Below, one piece after another: positions 17,973 through 27,636 of a stretch of 64,000 nt of DNA. The notes beneath the pieces were generated by a model, which worked only from the letters and a program-made list of their open reading frames with translations, ran no database searches and was not told where the DNA came from. Where the stretch lies: positions 310,001 to 374,000 of the forward strand of contig NZ_JARXHX010000003.1 in assembly GCF_031127835.1 (NCBI RefSeq), in the 5' to 3' direction. This stretch comes from Pelagicoccus sp. SDUM812002. GTDB lineage: Bacteria > Verrucomicrobiota > Verrucomicrobiia > Opitutales > Opitutaceae. Each line of letters opens with the position of its first letter. The first letter of the stretch is position 1. A program made the translations under genes and the position numbers.

Positions 17973-18647
17973 CTAGGACTCGAACCGATAGCCCACGTCT
18001 CGAATTGTCAAAATATGCTTCGGGCTCGATGGATTCAGTTCCACCTTAGAGCGCAAGGTAGTCACACACCGGTCCACGCTCCTTTGAGTGACGAGTACGC
18101 TACTTCCCCAAACCGTATTCATTATACCCTGACGGGTGAGAGCTTTCCCTTCATTCGTAACCAAGTATTCAAGCAACTGATACTCCTTGCGAGTCAGTTT
18201 AACCGGTTCACCCCCTCGAGACAAACCCATCGAATCTCGGTCTAATCGAAAAACTCCAAATTCATAGATACGCTCGTCAATTGATCTATGGCGTCTCAAG
18301 AAGGCTTTTACTCGGGCCATCAACTCGCGCACCGAAAAGGGCTTCACCACATAGTCGTCAGCACCTGACTCTAGGCCGCGTACGATATCCCGCTCCTGCC
18401 CCTTCGCGGTCAGCATGATGATCGGCATGTCACAACCTTCCTTTCGAGCCGCATCACAGATGGAGAAGCCATCCAACCCCGGCAGCATCACGTCGAGCAG
18501 CACCAAATCAGGGCCCTTCTCGAGCAGCAAATCCAAACCTTCGTCACCATCCGCTGAATACAATATTTCATAACCCTCGCACGAAAAATTGTCCCTCAAC
18601 CCCCTAGCTAGCGCTTCATCGTCTTCAACTATCAATATCTTAGGCAT
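17973..18647 (-). CDS. OmpR/PhoB-family response regulator, partner of the adjacent kinase
   Basis: The 224-residue protein has a receiver domain (1-118) with acidic pair E8-D9-D10, phospho-acceptor D52 in LLDVMLPG, T80 and K102. Its winged-helix DNA-binding domain (about 130-222) has LTRKEYQLLEYLVTNEGKALTR, VWG, TQRSVDRCVTTLRSKVE and TIRDVGYRFE. It overlaps the 3' end of the histidine kinase gene by 8 bases, so the two are a cognate pair. The target genes are unknown; the gene at 20363-21835 upstream in the same operon is a candidate accessory. Confidence 0.92.
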   Translation of the reverse strand: MPKILIVEDDEALARGLRDNFSCEGYEILYSADGDEGLDLLLEKGPDLVLLDVMLPGLDGFSICDAARKEGCDMPIIMLTAKGQERDIVRGLESGADDYVVKPFSVRELMARVKAFLRRHRSIDERIYEFGVFRLDRDSMGLSRGGEPVKLTRKEYQLLEYLVTNEGKALTRQGIMNTVWGSSVLVTQRSVDRCVTTLRSKVELNPSSPKHILTIRDVGYRFES

Positions 18648-20370
18648 ATGGTATCCTTACTCTAAACGTGCTTCCCTTACCGACTTCGCTTTCCAATTCG
18701 ATCTTTCCACCGTGCTTGGAAACGACGAAGTCCACGATACTCAGCCCTAAACCAACACTACCTGAGTGAACAGAGGCATTTCGATCGAGCTGGAAAAACT
18801 TCCTAAAGATGCGTTTCTGATCCCTCTTTCCGATGCCCGGGCCAAAATCCTGCACCTCGAAATCTGCCCCGTGGGCAGATCGTTTCGCTCTTAAGATGAT
18901 ACGACGATCCTTGCCTCCATATTTGAAGGCGTTCTCCAACAAGTTACCTAGCACCGTTGCCAAGGCATCCATATCTCCCGCGATATCCGGCACCTTTTCA
19001 CTGCGTCGGACCTCAAGCTCGAAACGCTGTCCCTTAAAACGCTCCCGAAATGCTTCCTCTGCAGATACAAGCACTTCCGTAACAGGTGTTCTCGAAATGT
19101 CGAAACTCCCCTTCGACCGCTCCATACGCGAGAAAGACAAGAAATTATCAATCAAGCGACCCAGTCGTTGGTTCTCACGCGAAATCAGTTCGATATACTC
19201 TTGAGTATTCACTTTTTCGCGGCGCGTCTCGTCCATCAATGTATCCACCAGCAGGCGTATAGAGGAAACAGGCGTTTTCAATTCATGGGTGACGGTCGCG
19301 ACAAGGTTATCCTTCAACTGCGTCACACTAGCCTGACGTCGTACAGAAAAAACGATAACCGCTCCCGACAAGACCGATAGTCCCAATACGATACCGCCGA
19401 TCCAAATATATAACACCGCTTTACCGCTAGCCACATCCGAAAACTCTGCTCCCATCTGCGGCTGCAGATATAGGAAATCTAACGGCGCCCTCAAACGGTA
19501 AGACCCTTCAACTTCACCGCCATCGAGCCCTAAGGTAAATCGATTGTTATGCAGCGATTCTAGATTCTGGCTAGCTCTCACCAATGATTCATTAGGGAAA
19601 ATTAGGACTTCGTCCTCGCTCGCGGCTACCGAATAGAAGAAACCATCACCTCGACCTAGTCCGGACGGCGGCGGCCAACTACTAGTGTTTCGCACAAACT
19701 CCAACCAACGATCCACAAGCTGTTCAGCTTCTGCTAGTCTCTGAATTTCGGAAGACGAACTGACCTCGGCGTATCGACGAAGGACATACCGCAGCTGACG
19801 ATTCGGAGAGCCTTCAGACATCTCGCGTAGGATAAGGGCATCAACCGCCTCGAGAAAACTATCCGCAATTTCGCCTCCCTTTTTGATGCGAGAAATCCCT
19901 AACTCGACCAGAACCAAATCTAGAGACCGCCCACCTATTAAACGCATCTGGTCAAAGTCAGTAGCAACAATCAGTTCTGCTAGTTTGTCCTGCGCTTCCT
20001 TGTCTGTAAGCCTAGATACACGTTCCCTAATTTCAGCGACTTTCTCTTTCGCTTCCTTAGCGTCTTCCATTGCGACCTTTTCGTCAGTTTGGTTCCACGA
20101 GTAGCGAACCCCGTTGTTCTGCGGGCTGGGCACCATCCCGAGGGCCGTCAAACGAACTAAATCAGCAGTATCTATCAGACTTTGCTCTTTCGCTTCTTCT
20201 ACAAGCTGACGTACCAGGGCGTTTTCGCTTTCCACGGTTTTCTGAACCAACCAAATGACGCAAAAAACAGGACTGAAGATTCCGATTCCTAACAACAAAT
20301 AAGTCACCCAAGCCGAAGCTTGGATGACACTTGGCTTCGCATTACCAGTACGGCCAAACATTCTATGCAT
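18640..20370 (-). CDS. Membrane sensor histidine kinase
   Basis: This is a 576-residue kinase. TM1 is near residues 22-44 and TM2 near 317-342. Between them is a large periplasmic domain of about 270 residues with an early coiled-coil-like charged stretch (about 95-135) and no recognised sensor fold. The cytoplasmic part has the dimerisation and phosphorylation site H362 (VTHELKTPVSS). The ATPase domain follows, with NLLENAFKYGG (N box), FGPGIGKRDQKRIFRKFFQLDR (G1) and GSVGLGLSIV (G2). ATG 20370 overlaps the upstream gene by 8 bases; ATG 20361 is an alternative. Confidence 0.92.
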   Translation of the reverse strand: MHRMFGRTGNAKPSVIQASAWVTYLLLGIGIFSPVFCVIWLVQKTVESENALVRQLVEEAKEQSLIDTADLVRLTALGMVPSPQNNGVRYSWNQTDEKVAMEDAKEAKEKVAEIRERVSRLTDKEAQDKLAELIVATDFDQMRLIGGRSLDLVLVELGISRIKKGGEIADSFLEAVDALILREMSEGSPNRQLRYVLRRYAEVSSSSEIQRLAEAEQLVDRWLEFVRNTSSWPPPSGLGRGDGFFYSVAASEDEVLIFPNESLVRASQNLESLHNNRFTLGLDGGEVEGSYRLRAPLDFLYLQPQMGAEFSDVASGKAVLYIWIGGIVLGLSVLSGAVIVFSVRRQASVTQLKDNLVATVTHELKTPVSSIRLLVDTLMDETRREKVNTQEYIELISRENQRLGRLIDNFLSFSRMERSKGSFDISRTPVTEVLVSAEEAFRERFKGQRFELEVRRSEKVPDIAGDMDALATVLGNLLENAFKYGGKDRRIILRAKRSAHGADFEVQDFGPGIGKRDQKRIFRKFFQLDRNASVHSGSVGLGLSIVDFVVSKHGGKIELESEVGKGSTFRVRIPYA

Positions 20371-21835
20371 TCGTATTCAGACTCATGACGATCTTTTCGA
20401 AAATCGGTAGCATGTCTTCCTTATCGCTCTTCGCGATCACAGCCTGGAAAAAGTAGTGTTTCTCCTCACCGAGAAAAATGTAGACGTAAACATCGTCCGC
20501 ATTTTCGCTACTGTCCTTGGCATCGAAGACATAAGACTGACCTTGCTTTCCATCCACTGAGAGAGCGCGAACGAGCCTAGCTTCCGACTCTACATTCTTG
20601 AACTGCCGAGAAATCTGCTTCGACATCTCCTCTACTAAGCCTTCTAGCGAAATAGGATCCTCGCGACGCCAATCGCTATTCAATTCGGAGGCTGCCATGT
20701 ACTTACCTCGCACCATCGGTTCTGCTAACCAAACGATTTGGTCGCTCGCATCGCTACGGTTCTCTTGGCGGATTGCCGACCAAGACGCTGGATATTCCAC
20801 CTCAAAACCATGCTCCTCGTTTTCATAGGTGCTGAAGCCGTCCAAATCGACCGTCTCAACCTTCGTCAATCGGCCCTCTACGCCACCGGCTCGATAAAGA
20901 ACAGGAATTCTCCGCTCGTCAGTGGTGATCACAACCGTCTGCTTTTGCACATGCATGTCGATTTCGACCTCGTAGCATTCGATCCGGCCGATCGCAGTAT
21001 CCACCTCCTCGATTTTTACTATCTCAAATGATATGTCGATGGGCATTCCCGAGAAGGAAACGAAGATCTTCTTTGTCATCCGGTAGCCAAGCTCGATCGG
21101 CATCTGCCGCATCAACTCCGCTGCCTGCTCATTGTCGTAAGCCCTTTCATTAAACTCGAATTCTCGACTCGCGCCGGATTTCGAATACTCAACTTTCACC
21201 GACAAGCCATCCTCCCCATACCACGCGCGGCAGTTCCCCATCTCGTCAAAGTACATCCACCCATAGGCCGTATTGAAAGTATCCTTGTCGAACTCCACCG
21301 CCGTCGCCCGATTTCCGTTTAACAAATAACGCGTTTCCTTCCTCCAAAGTTGACGCCCTTCCCAATCGTAACTGTAGATCGTGGCGAAGCTGTGCCCAAC
21401 CACGTTTCCAGTAGGGAGAACCCAATCATAATAAAGTCGCTCGCCGTCTTCCCAAGGAGTGATTTCAGGGACAAACTCCTGCGGAAGCAATGCCGTCGCC
21501 TCAGTGACCCAAAGCTCCTCATCTGGGTACTTTTTCACCAAGTCGGATAGCAGGGACATGGCGAGCGCCTGCTTGCCTTGCTCGATGTACACGACCGCCA
21601 AACGATAGCTTGCTTCCGCAGCGATCGAGTCGATTAGTGAGCTTTCCTCCAATATCCCGCGAAACGCCTGCTCCGCCTCCGGTAAACGAGCTTCTCCCTC
21701 GTGCAAATAGATCGCTCGTTCGAGAGCGTCTGACAACGAAATCGAAGGGGCAGCCTCCTGGGCGAAAAGCGCATTGGCAAAAATGCAAAATCCCGCAGCA
21801 GCCCCCGTCAGTCTAAACATATGGGTTGTTTTCAT
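20363..21835 (-). CDS. Exported TPR-like protein of unknown function, first gene of the kinase operon
   Basis: The 490-residue protein has a Sec signal peptide (cleavage probably after LFA, near residue 25). Residues about 35-115 look like TPR helices (AEQAFRGILEESS..., ASYRLAVVYIEQGKQALAMSLLSDLVKKYPDEE). The middle part (about 130-330) is beta-rich with an unknown fold. The C-terminal region (about 340-485) contains GFEVEYPASW and resembles the PsbP/DUF1795-type lipoprotein fold. Overlap of 8 bases with the kinase gene, which in turn overlaps the regulator by 8 bases, suggests translational coupling. It may deliver an envelope signal to the kinase; that is an inference. Confidence 0.78.
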   Translation of the reverse strand: MKTTHMFRLTGAAAGFCIFANALFAQEAAPSISLSDALERAIYLHEGEARLPEAEQAFRGILEESSLIDSIAAEASYRLAVVYIEQGKQALAMSLLSDLVKKYPDEELWVTEATALLPQEFVPEITPWEDGERLYYDWVLPTGNVVGHSFATIYSYDWEGRQLWRKETRYLLNGNRATAVEFDKDTFNTAYGWMYFDEMGNCRAWYGEDGLSVKVEYSKSGASREFEFNERAYDNEQAAELMRQMPIELGYRMTKKIFVSFSGMPIDISFEIVKIEEVDTAIGRIECYEVEIDMHVQKQTVVITTDERRIPVLYRAGGVEGRLTKVETVDLDGFSTYENEEHGFEVEYPASWSAIRQENRSDASDQIVWLAEPMVRGKYMAASELNSDWRREDPISLEGLVEEMSKQISRQFKNVESEARLVRALSVDGKQGQSYVFDAKDSSENADDVYVYIFLGEEKHYFFQAVIAKSDKEDMLPIFEKIVMSLNTNA

Positions 21836-21971
21836 AAGGCCCGTATCCTAACCGCTCTGTGTTACCTGCATGTTACCAACAAGTAACCGATTCATCCTTT
21901 TCCGATCAACCCAAGACCTTCGCTTTTGTTTCGCCACCGCTGCCAAACCCATTTTCCTTGGCCAACTTCAT

Positions 21972-22610
21972 ATGAATTTCGACCTCTCCATCGTCTCTCA
22001 GCACTTTCCTGAGTTTACTTCCGAACAAATCGCCCAGTTCGAAACCTACGCCTCCGCCATCGCGGAATGGAATGAGAAGATTAACCTCATCTCGCGCGCC
22101 GATGTGGAAAACCTCCCAAAGCGGCATATCCTCCACTCCCTCGCCATCGCAAAAGTCATGCCGTTTCAACCCAACACCACCGTCATCGACGTCGGCACCG
22201 GTGGCGGCTTCCCCGGCGTTCCCCTCGCCATCGCTTTCCCAGAAACCCGCTTCCTCCTAGTCGACTCCATCGGCAAGAAGATCAAAGTCGTGCAGGACTG
22301 CCTCGATCGCCTTGGATTAGAGAACGCGGTCGCCATTCAATGCCGAGTCGAAGAAGTCGATCGCCAAGTCGATTTCATCGTAGCACGCGCCGTCACCCAA
22401 CTACCAAAGTTCATGGGCTGGATTCGCAAAAAGGTAAAACGCTCCAGCCTCAATGCCCTGCCCAACGGCGTGCTCTATCTTAAAGGCGGCGACCTCACCG
22501 AGGAACTCTCTTCGATCAAAGAAAAGCCAAAGCCGTATTCCATCCGAGACTTCTTCGACTACGACGAATTCGACCAGAAATACGTCATCCACGTCCCTGT
22601 AAAACGCTAG
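21972..22610 (+). CDS. rsmG: 16S rRNA (guanine-527-N7)-methyltransferase
   Basis: This 212-residue enzyme methylates G527 of 16S rRNA using SAM. It has the RsmG hallmarks: WNEKINLISR (about 34-43), HILHSLAIAK, the SAM-binding loop VIDVGTGGGFPGVPLAI and FIVARAVTQLP. ATG 21972 (MNFDLS) is the likely start; a longer frame from 21870 adds 34 residues with no family resemblance. gidA, parA and parB are not next to it. Confidence 0.92.
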   Translation: MNFDLSIVSQHFPEFTSEQIAQFETYASAIAEWNEKINLISRADVENLPKRHILHSLAIAKVMPFQPNTTVIDVGTGGGFPGVPLAIAFPETRFLLVDSIGKKIKVVQDCLDRLGLENAVAIQCRVEEVDRQVDFIVARAVTQLPKFMGWIRKKVKRSSLNALPNGVLYLKGGDLTEELSSIKEKPKPYSIRDFFDYDEFDQKYVIHVPVKR

Positions 22611-22675
22611 AGCCCTCACTTTGGGAACGCGCGATTCACGCCATTCCTACCGCCTTTTTCCCTATCCGCCTTCAA

Positions 22676-25129
22676 ATGCGACTCCGCATCATCCTTCCGC
22701 CCAACATCGAGACGGCCGCCCCTCGCGACGCCATTCCCACCAAACTCGAAATCACCCTCCCGAATGGGAACAATGTCCGTCCGGAAACCCTCACTCCCGA
22801 CAAGCTAGGCGAACTAGACGAAGCAGGCCGCGTCGCCGCCTTTTCCCTCTTCCAATGGTGCGGCGGAAAACTTTCTTCATTTCTTCAGCTCGATCGCGAG
22901 AAGCTCTCCACCCTCGTCTCCACATTATCAGGACAAGCCGATTTCTACTGGGCCAACAACCCTAAAGAGCCCATCGGCTGGAACGGCTCTGAACTCATCG
23001 GAGTCACCGAGCACCTCAAGCATGAGGAGGCCGAGAAGCCTGACGAAGACAGCGGCCTAAAATCGGAATCTTTGCAGCCTGAGCCAGAGCTCGACCAGAA
23101 ACCGTTTCTCTTCGACGGTGCCCCCCTGACCGTCGATGGCTCCACACACTACCTCGCTATTTCGCTGCCTTCTCGCGAACACCCCTATTACGAGGAAATT
23201 CGAGAACTCTTACAAACCTACCGGTTCAAGCTCGAACCCGGCAACCGCAAGTGGTGGCTACGCGACCGTCACTTAACCCTCAATTTCCTTGGCGAATACT
23301 GGACCGACCTCGAAGAAAAATACCAAGCGGAGTTCACCTCCAATTTCGAGAAGCGCGTCGGAGCTATGCCAGAGGCAAAAATCAAAACCGAAGTCGTCGA
23401 GGAACGGAACGGCTATAACCTCACCGTATCCATTTCGGCAGGACACGCATCCCAGCAGGATATCAGTCAAAGCCTCAACACCGGGAAGCACTACATCGAG
23501 TCCGGAGAAAAGGTCTTTCTCATAAAGCGTTCTCGACTCGATTCGCTAAACTCAGTGCAAAAGCAACTTACCGGTGACTTCAATGCACCGCTCCTGCACA
23601 ACGGCAGCTATAAGATCCCCTACTCCCGCAGCCTAGAGATCGAGGAGCCTCTCTCTGAGCTCAATCCAAACTTCAAGCCGCCTTCCACGTGGCGCACGCG
23701 CAGCGAAGCCCTCAAGCACCTCGACAAACTTGCGGCTCCTCAGCTCTCAGCATCCCTCGCATCTATCCTTCGTCCGTATCAGAAAACCGGGGTCGCCTGG
23801 CTCAACCACCTTTTCCAAAATAAACTCGGAGGAATCCTCGCCGACGAGATGGGCCTCGGCAAAACCCTGCAGGCCCTTGCACTTCTCAGTGCCCTCAAAG
23901 ACCGCTCATCGTCTGAACCCTCGCTTATTGTCTGCCCGGCCTCGCTTGTCGAAAACTGGCGCCGCGAAGCTGCCAAGTTTACCCCCGATCTCAAAGTATT
24001 CGTCAATCAAGGTACCACCCGTATCAAGTCCCCAGTTGAAGCGGCTGCATACGACCTGATTATCACCTCCTATGGCACCCTTATCCGCGACAAGAAACGC
24101 TTCGCCGACGTCAATTTCCGCTGTGTCATCGCCGACGAGGCGCAGCACATAAAAAATCGACGCACCCAGAACGCCAAGGCACTCACCGCCCTACAAACAG
24201 ACGGCCGTATCCTCCTTACGGGTACGCCGATCGAGAACAGTATCCAAGATCTCATGTCGCTTCTGGACTTCATAATGCCGGGCGGCTGGAAACCCATACC
24301 CACCGGAGCCCGCGGAGACGAGCGCCGCTGGCACGAACGCCGCATTCTCGACCAAGCGGCCCCCTATATACTTCGTCGTACCAAGGACAAGGTCGCCACC
24401 GAGCTTCCCGAAAAGATCGAGCAAGTGCTCTTTATGGAAATGACGCCTGCTCAAAAGAAGACTTACGAAGCGGCTCGCCAACACGCGGAAGCGGAGATCT
24501 CACAACTAGAAAAAAACGGTGCAAGCGAAGGAGCTATGCGCATGAAAACGCTTACCCAACTGCTGCGCCTTCGCCAAACCTGTTGCGATCCCCGTTTGCT
24601 CGACGACAAACTCGAAGCTGCGGCCTCCTCCAAGCTCAACTCCTTTCTCGAACTTCTCGAAGAATCCATGGATGGGGGACACCGTATCCTTGTCTTCTCC
24701 CAGTTCGTATCCCTTCTCTCGATACTCAAGGAAGAGCTCGATTCGCAAAACATTCCTTACTGCTATATCGACGGCTCCACTCGTAATCGCATGGCCGAGG
24801 TTGACCGATTCAACGATTCCGACGACATCCCAATCTTCCTCATCTCGCTCAAAGCCGGCGGCACCGGCCTCAACCTCACCGCCGCCGACACCGTCGTACA
24901 CTTCGACCCTTGGTGGAACCCGGCAGCCGAAGCCCAAGCCACCGACCGCGCCCACCGTATCGGACAGACCAAGGTCGTCACCAGCTACAAACTCATCGTG
25001 AGCGACTCCGTCGAGGAAAAGGTCCTCCAACTCCAGAACCAAAAACGCAAGCTCCTCGCCGACGTCTTCGAAGCCAGCGAAGCTGCAAACGCGAAGATCA
25101 GTCTTCAGGACTTGAAAGAACTAATCTAA
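22676..25129 (+). CDS. SNF2-family DNA-dependent ATPase/helicase
   Basis: This is an 817-residue Swi2/Snf2 protein. Residues 1 to about 350 have no clear domain. The SNF2 motor starts near 365: LRPYQKTGVAWL, Walker A DEMGLGKT (390-397), ADEAQHIKN (DEAQ at 487-490), LLTGTPIENSIQDLMSLLDF. The helicase C lobe has ILVFSQFVSLL, YIDGSTRNR, LISLKAGGTGLNLTAADTVVHFDPWWNPAAEAQATDRAHRIGQ split by normal SNF2 spacing. Such proteins translocate on double-stranded DNA and remodel protein-DNA complexes. No restriction or defence genes sit beside it. It starts 65 bases after rsmG and converges with the methyltransferase gene, overlapping it by 9 bases. Confidence 0.92.
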   Translation: MRLRIILPPNIETAAPRDAIPTKLEITLPNGNNVRPETLTPDKLGELDEAGRVAAFSLFQWCGGKLSSFLQLDREKLSTLVSTLSGQADFYWANNPKEPIGWNGSELIGVTEHLKHEEAEKPDEDSGLKSESLQPEPELDQKPFLFDGAPLTVDGSTHYLAISLPSREHPYYEEIRELLQTYRFKLEPGNRKWWLRDRHLTLNFLGEYWTDLEEKYQAEFTSNFEKRVGAMPEAKIKTEVVEERNGYNLTVSISAGHASQQDISQSLNTGKHYIESGEKVFLIKRSRLDSLNSVQKQLTGDFNAPLLHNGSYKIPYSRSLEIEEPLSELNPNFKPPSTWRTRSEALKHLDKLAAPQLSASLASILRPYQKTGVAWLNHLFQNKLGGILADEMGLGKTLQALALLSALKDRSSSEPSLIVCPASLVENWRREAAKFTPDLKVFVNQGTTRIKSPVEAAAYDLIITSYGTLIRDKKRFADVNFRCVIADEAQHIKNRRTQNAKALTALQTDGRILLTGTPIENSIQDLMSLLDFIMPGGWKPIPTGARGDERRWHERRILDQAAPYILRRTKDKVATELPEKIEQVLFMEMTPAQKKTYEAARQHAEAEISQLEKNGASEGAMRMKTLTQLLRLRQTCCDPRLLDDKLEAAASSKLNSFLELLEESMDGGHRILVFSQFVSLLSILKEELDSQNIPYCYIDGSTRNRMAEVDRFNDSDDIPIFLISLKAGGTGLNLTAADTVVHFDPWWNPAAEAQATDRAHRIGQTKVVTSYKLIVSDSVEEKVLQLQNQKRKLLADVFEASEAANAKISLQDLKELI

Positions 25130-25837
25130 ACAAGCGCCGCGTTTACGGCAGAGGTACTCGACCAGGACACCATCTTTCACTTCCTCTAGCTCAACCGAAA
25201 ACCCACTTCGTTCGAGCAAACCGAGCATCACCCAGCTGTAGGTAGAAAACTCCTCGCGAAAGTGCCCAATCGCATCATCCCGCAAGAATTCGCCACCACG
25301 CTCGTCTTGCCTACCGATAAACACGTTCACACATCCAATCGCTTCCTCGTCTGGCATCACTACATCTCGCAGAAACAAAACGCCCTCGTGCTTCAAGCTT
25401 CGCCAGATCCTGGACAGTGCCACTCCTTTCCAAAAATCCGGCAAGTGGTGCAGAGAGAAACTGCTCGTCACCACATCTAGGCTTTCATCCGGTACTTCAA
25501 AATCGAGGTATCCCGCATAAGCGAAATCAAGGTTCACCAAGTTCGCACCACGCCTTTTCTCGTTCGCCCGCTTCAGCATCTCCGGGGAAACATCGATGCC
25601 TAGCACAGAGTTGCTAACCTTTGCCGAAGCCAACGCAAATTCTCCCGTTCCGCATCCAATATCTAAAACGGAAGAGTCCGAACAGAGATTCAGCATTGCG
25701 ATCAAAGTCGCGTTTTCCGTCTCAACATCTCGAAATTGAGCATGTGACGAATCGTAGTCTTCAACCTCCTTCGGCTGGGAATAGTCCTTCCCGACCTGCT
25801 GGTACTCATTGTATTTCCAATTCTGATACGCGTTCAT
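25121..25837 (-). CDS. Class I SAM-dependent methyltransferase
   Basis: This is a 238-residue protein. The Rossmann SAM-binding motif is VLDIGCGTGEFALASAKV (about 55-72), followed by GIDVSPEMLKRA, then DVVTSSFSLHHLPDFWKGVALSRIWRSLKHEGVLFLRDVV. These are motifs I, II and post-IV of UbiE/Methyltransf_11-type enzymes acting on small molecules. The substrate cannot be told. It is just downstream of the acetolactate synthase gene (8-base gap, same strand) and may be in its transcript. It overlaps the end of the SNF2 gene tail to tail. Confidence 0.87.
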   Translation of the reverse strand: MNAYQNWKYNEYQQVGKDYSQPKEVEDYDSSHAQFRDVETENATLIAMLNLCSDSSVLDIGCGTGEFALASAKVSNSVLGIDVSPEMLKRANEKRRGANLVNLDFAYAGYLDFEVPDESLDVVTSSFSLHHLPDFWKGVALSRIWRSLKHEGVLFLRDVVMPDEEAIGCVNVFIGRQDERGGEFLRDDAIGHFREEFSTYSWVMLGLLERSGFSVELEEVKDGVLVEYLCRKRGACLD

Positions 25838-25845
25838 GTATTCTC

Positions 25846-27534
25846 CTAGATCGCAACTTCTTGCTCGATTTGCTCGTGTATCGCTTCGGAGTTCGCTCCA
25901 CCAGGCGGAACCATCGGGAATACCTTATGGGTAACATCGATGGGAACGTTTATCAAAACCGTGCCCTCAGCGTTCAAGGCTTCCTGCAACATCGCTCCAG
26001 GGTCCTCGGTCTTCGCCAAATCGTAGGCACCAACACCGAACCCGCGGGCAATCATACAAAAGTCGAGGTGGCTGCTGAAGTTAGAAGCGAAGATGTTTTT
26101 CCCATAAAACAATGTCTGCTGCTGGTGCACCAAACCCAAGGAATTGTTGTTACATAAAACAATTTTCAAGTTCGCGCCCTCTTCGGCAGCTGTCGCCAAC
26201 TCTTGGATATTCATCATCAAGCTACCATCACCCGAAAAGCAAACGATTGTCTGTTCCGGAGCCTCTAAAGCTGCTCCTATGGCAGCGGGCAAACCAAATC
26301 CCATAGTTCCTAGTCCGCCGGAGGTTAACCAACGACGGGGCTGTTCGAATTTGAACGCCTGCGCTGCACGCATCTGATGTTGGCCAACATCTGTCGTAAC
26401 GATCGTATCCTTCGGGCAGATACGCTGCGTTTCCTGAATAATTCCATAGGCTGAAGTCGAAGAGGTGGGATCCGGCATTTCCATCGGAAAATCGCGCTTC
26501 AACTCCGCTATTCTTTCCATCCAACTTTCCCGCCGAGACTGGCGAGTCGCAGGAATCAATTCCTGCAAGGCTGCGTTCAAGTCCGCTTGAATACCGATGT
26601 GGGCAGTCTTAATTTTATGCAACTCGGCATCGTCGATATCGATGTGAACGATCTTCGCGTTTGGACAAAACTGAGCAACTTTTCCGGTAGCGCGATCGTC
26701 GAAGCGTGCGCCGAGAGCAATCAAGAGGTCACACTCTTCCAAAGCCTTGTTCGTAAAACGAGCGGCATGCATGCCGAGCATCCCGATGGACTGAGGGTGG
26801 CTCGCCGGAAAGGCTCCCAAGCCCATCAGTGTAGTAGTAACCGGAGCATGGATACGCTCCGCGAATTCGCGGGCTTTATTCTCCGCTCCACCATGGATGG
26901 CGCCCCCGCCTAAATAGATGATAGGGCGTGACGCTTCGTCGATCATACGGGCGGCCGATTCGATGTCGGCAGGAGCGATGAAAGATTCCAATTCACGCCG
27001 TCCCGGCTCCGGCCATTGTTCAACTAGGATGCGTTCCATCTGTACGTCCTTCGGAATATCGATCAAAATCGGTCCCGGCCGGCCAGAGGTGGCTACTCGA
27101 AAGGCGTCTGGAATGATTTCGAGCAATTCCGACGCTGATTGAACAAAGTAACTGTGTTTGGTCACGGGAAGGCTAAGCCCGAACGTATCTATCTCTTGGA
27201 AGGCATCCGTACCAATCAACGCCTTTGGAACCTGCCCCGTTATGCAAATGACTGGGATCGAATCCAATTTCGCGTCGGCAAGGGCAGTAATCGTATTGGT
27301 CGCTCCCGGTCCAGAAGTTGCGAAAAAGACTGCTGCATCGCCCGTAACTCTCGCCTGGCCGTGGGCGATGAAACCAGCGCCCTGCTCGTGGCGAGCCAGG
27401 ATGTGCCGGATGGATTCGCTCCGTGATAAAGCATCGTACATCGGGAGATTCGCTCCGCCCGGGATACCTGCGATTCTTTGAATGCCCTGTCTTTCGAGCA
27501 ACTTTATGAGGATTTCTGCGCCTGTGTAGTTCAT
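25846..27534 (-). CDS. ilvB: Acetolactate synthase large subunit
   Basis: This is a 562-residue ThDP- and FAD-dependent enzyme that condenses pyruvate or 2-oxobutyrate with pyruvate, the first common step of branched amino acids. E50 (RHEQGAGFIAHGQ) is the catalytic glutamate of the ThDP family. The ThDP/Mg motif GDGSLMMNIQELATAAEEGANLKIVLCNNN is split here as GDGSLMM and then NNNSLGLV. GTGKVAQF-type FAD contacts (GARFDDRATGKVAQF) point to a true anabolic AHAS. No ilvN regulatory subunit is next to it. A methyltransferase gene follows by 8 bases. Confidence 0.92.
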   Translation of the reverse strand: MNYTGAEILIKLLERQGIQRIAGIPGGANLPMYDALSRSESIRHILARHEQGAGFIAHGQARVTGDAAVFFATSGPGATNTITALADAKLDSIPVICITGQVPKALIGTDAFQEIDTFGLSLPVTKHSYFVQSASELLEIIPDAFRVATSGRPGPILIDIPKDVQMERILVEQWPEPGRRELESFIAPADIESAARMIDEASRPIIYLGGGAIHGGAENKAREFAERIHAPVTTTLMGLGAFPASHPQSIGMLGMHAARFTNKALEECDLLIALGARFDDRATGKVAQFCPNAKIVHIDIDDAELHKIKTAHIGIQADLNAALQELIPATRQSRRESWMERIAELKRDFPMEMPDPTSSTSAYGIIQETQRICPKDTIVTTDVGQHQMRAAQAFKFEQPRRWLTSGGLGTMGFGLPAAIGAALEAPEQTIVCFSGDGSLMMNIQELATAAEEGANLKIVLCNNNSLGLVHQQQTLFYGKNIFASNFSSHLDFCMIARGFGVGAYDLAKTEDPGAMLQEALNAEGTVLINVPIDVTHKVFPMVPPGGANSEAIHEQIEQEVAI

Positions 27535-27595
27535 TTTCGGATTCAGTTAATTTGAGGGTTTGATCACCGACTGTTTCCGACGAAGGCATCCAAAA

Positions 27596-27634
27596 ACGAA
27601 CAACCCCGCCGGTTTTGCGCCGGCGGGGTTGTTT
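27596..27634 (-). terminator. Strong terminator upstream of ilvB
   Basis: A long stem (CAACCCCGCCGG / CCGGCGGGGTTG, short loop) is followed on the minus strand by a T-rich tract. It ends the transcript that includes the secreted protein at 27859-28758 and separates it from ilvB. Confidence 0.85.
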
Positions 27635-27636
27635 CG

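Noticed and set aside
22676-25837. Defence island (SNF2 helicase plus methyltransferase, DISARM-like)
   Set aside because: The methyltransferase looks like a small-molecule enzyme, is convergent with the helicase, and no nuclease or other defence gene is present.
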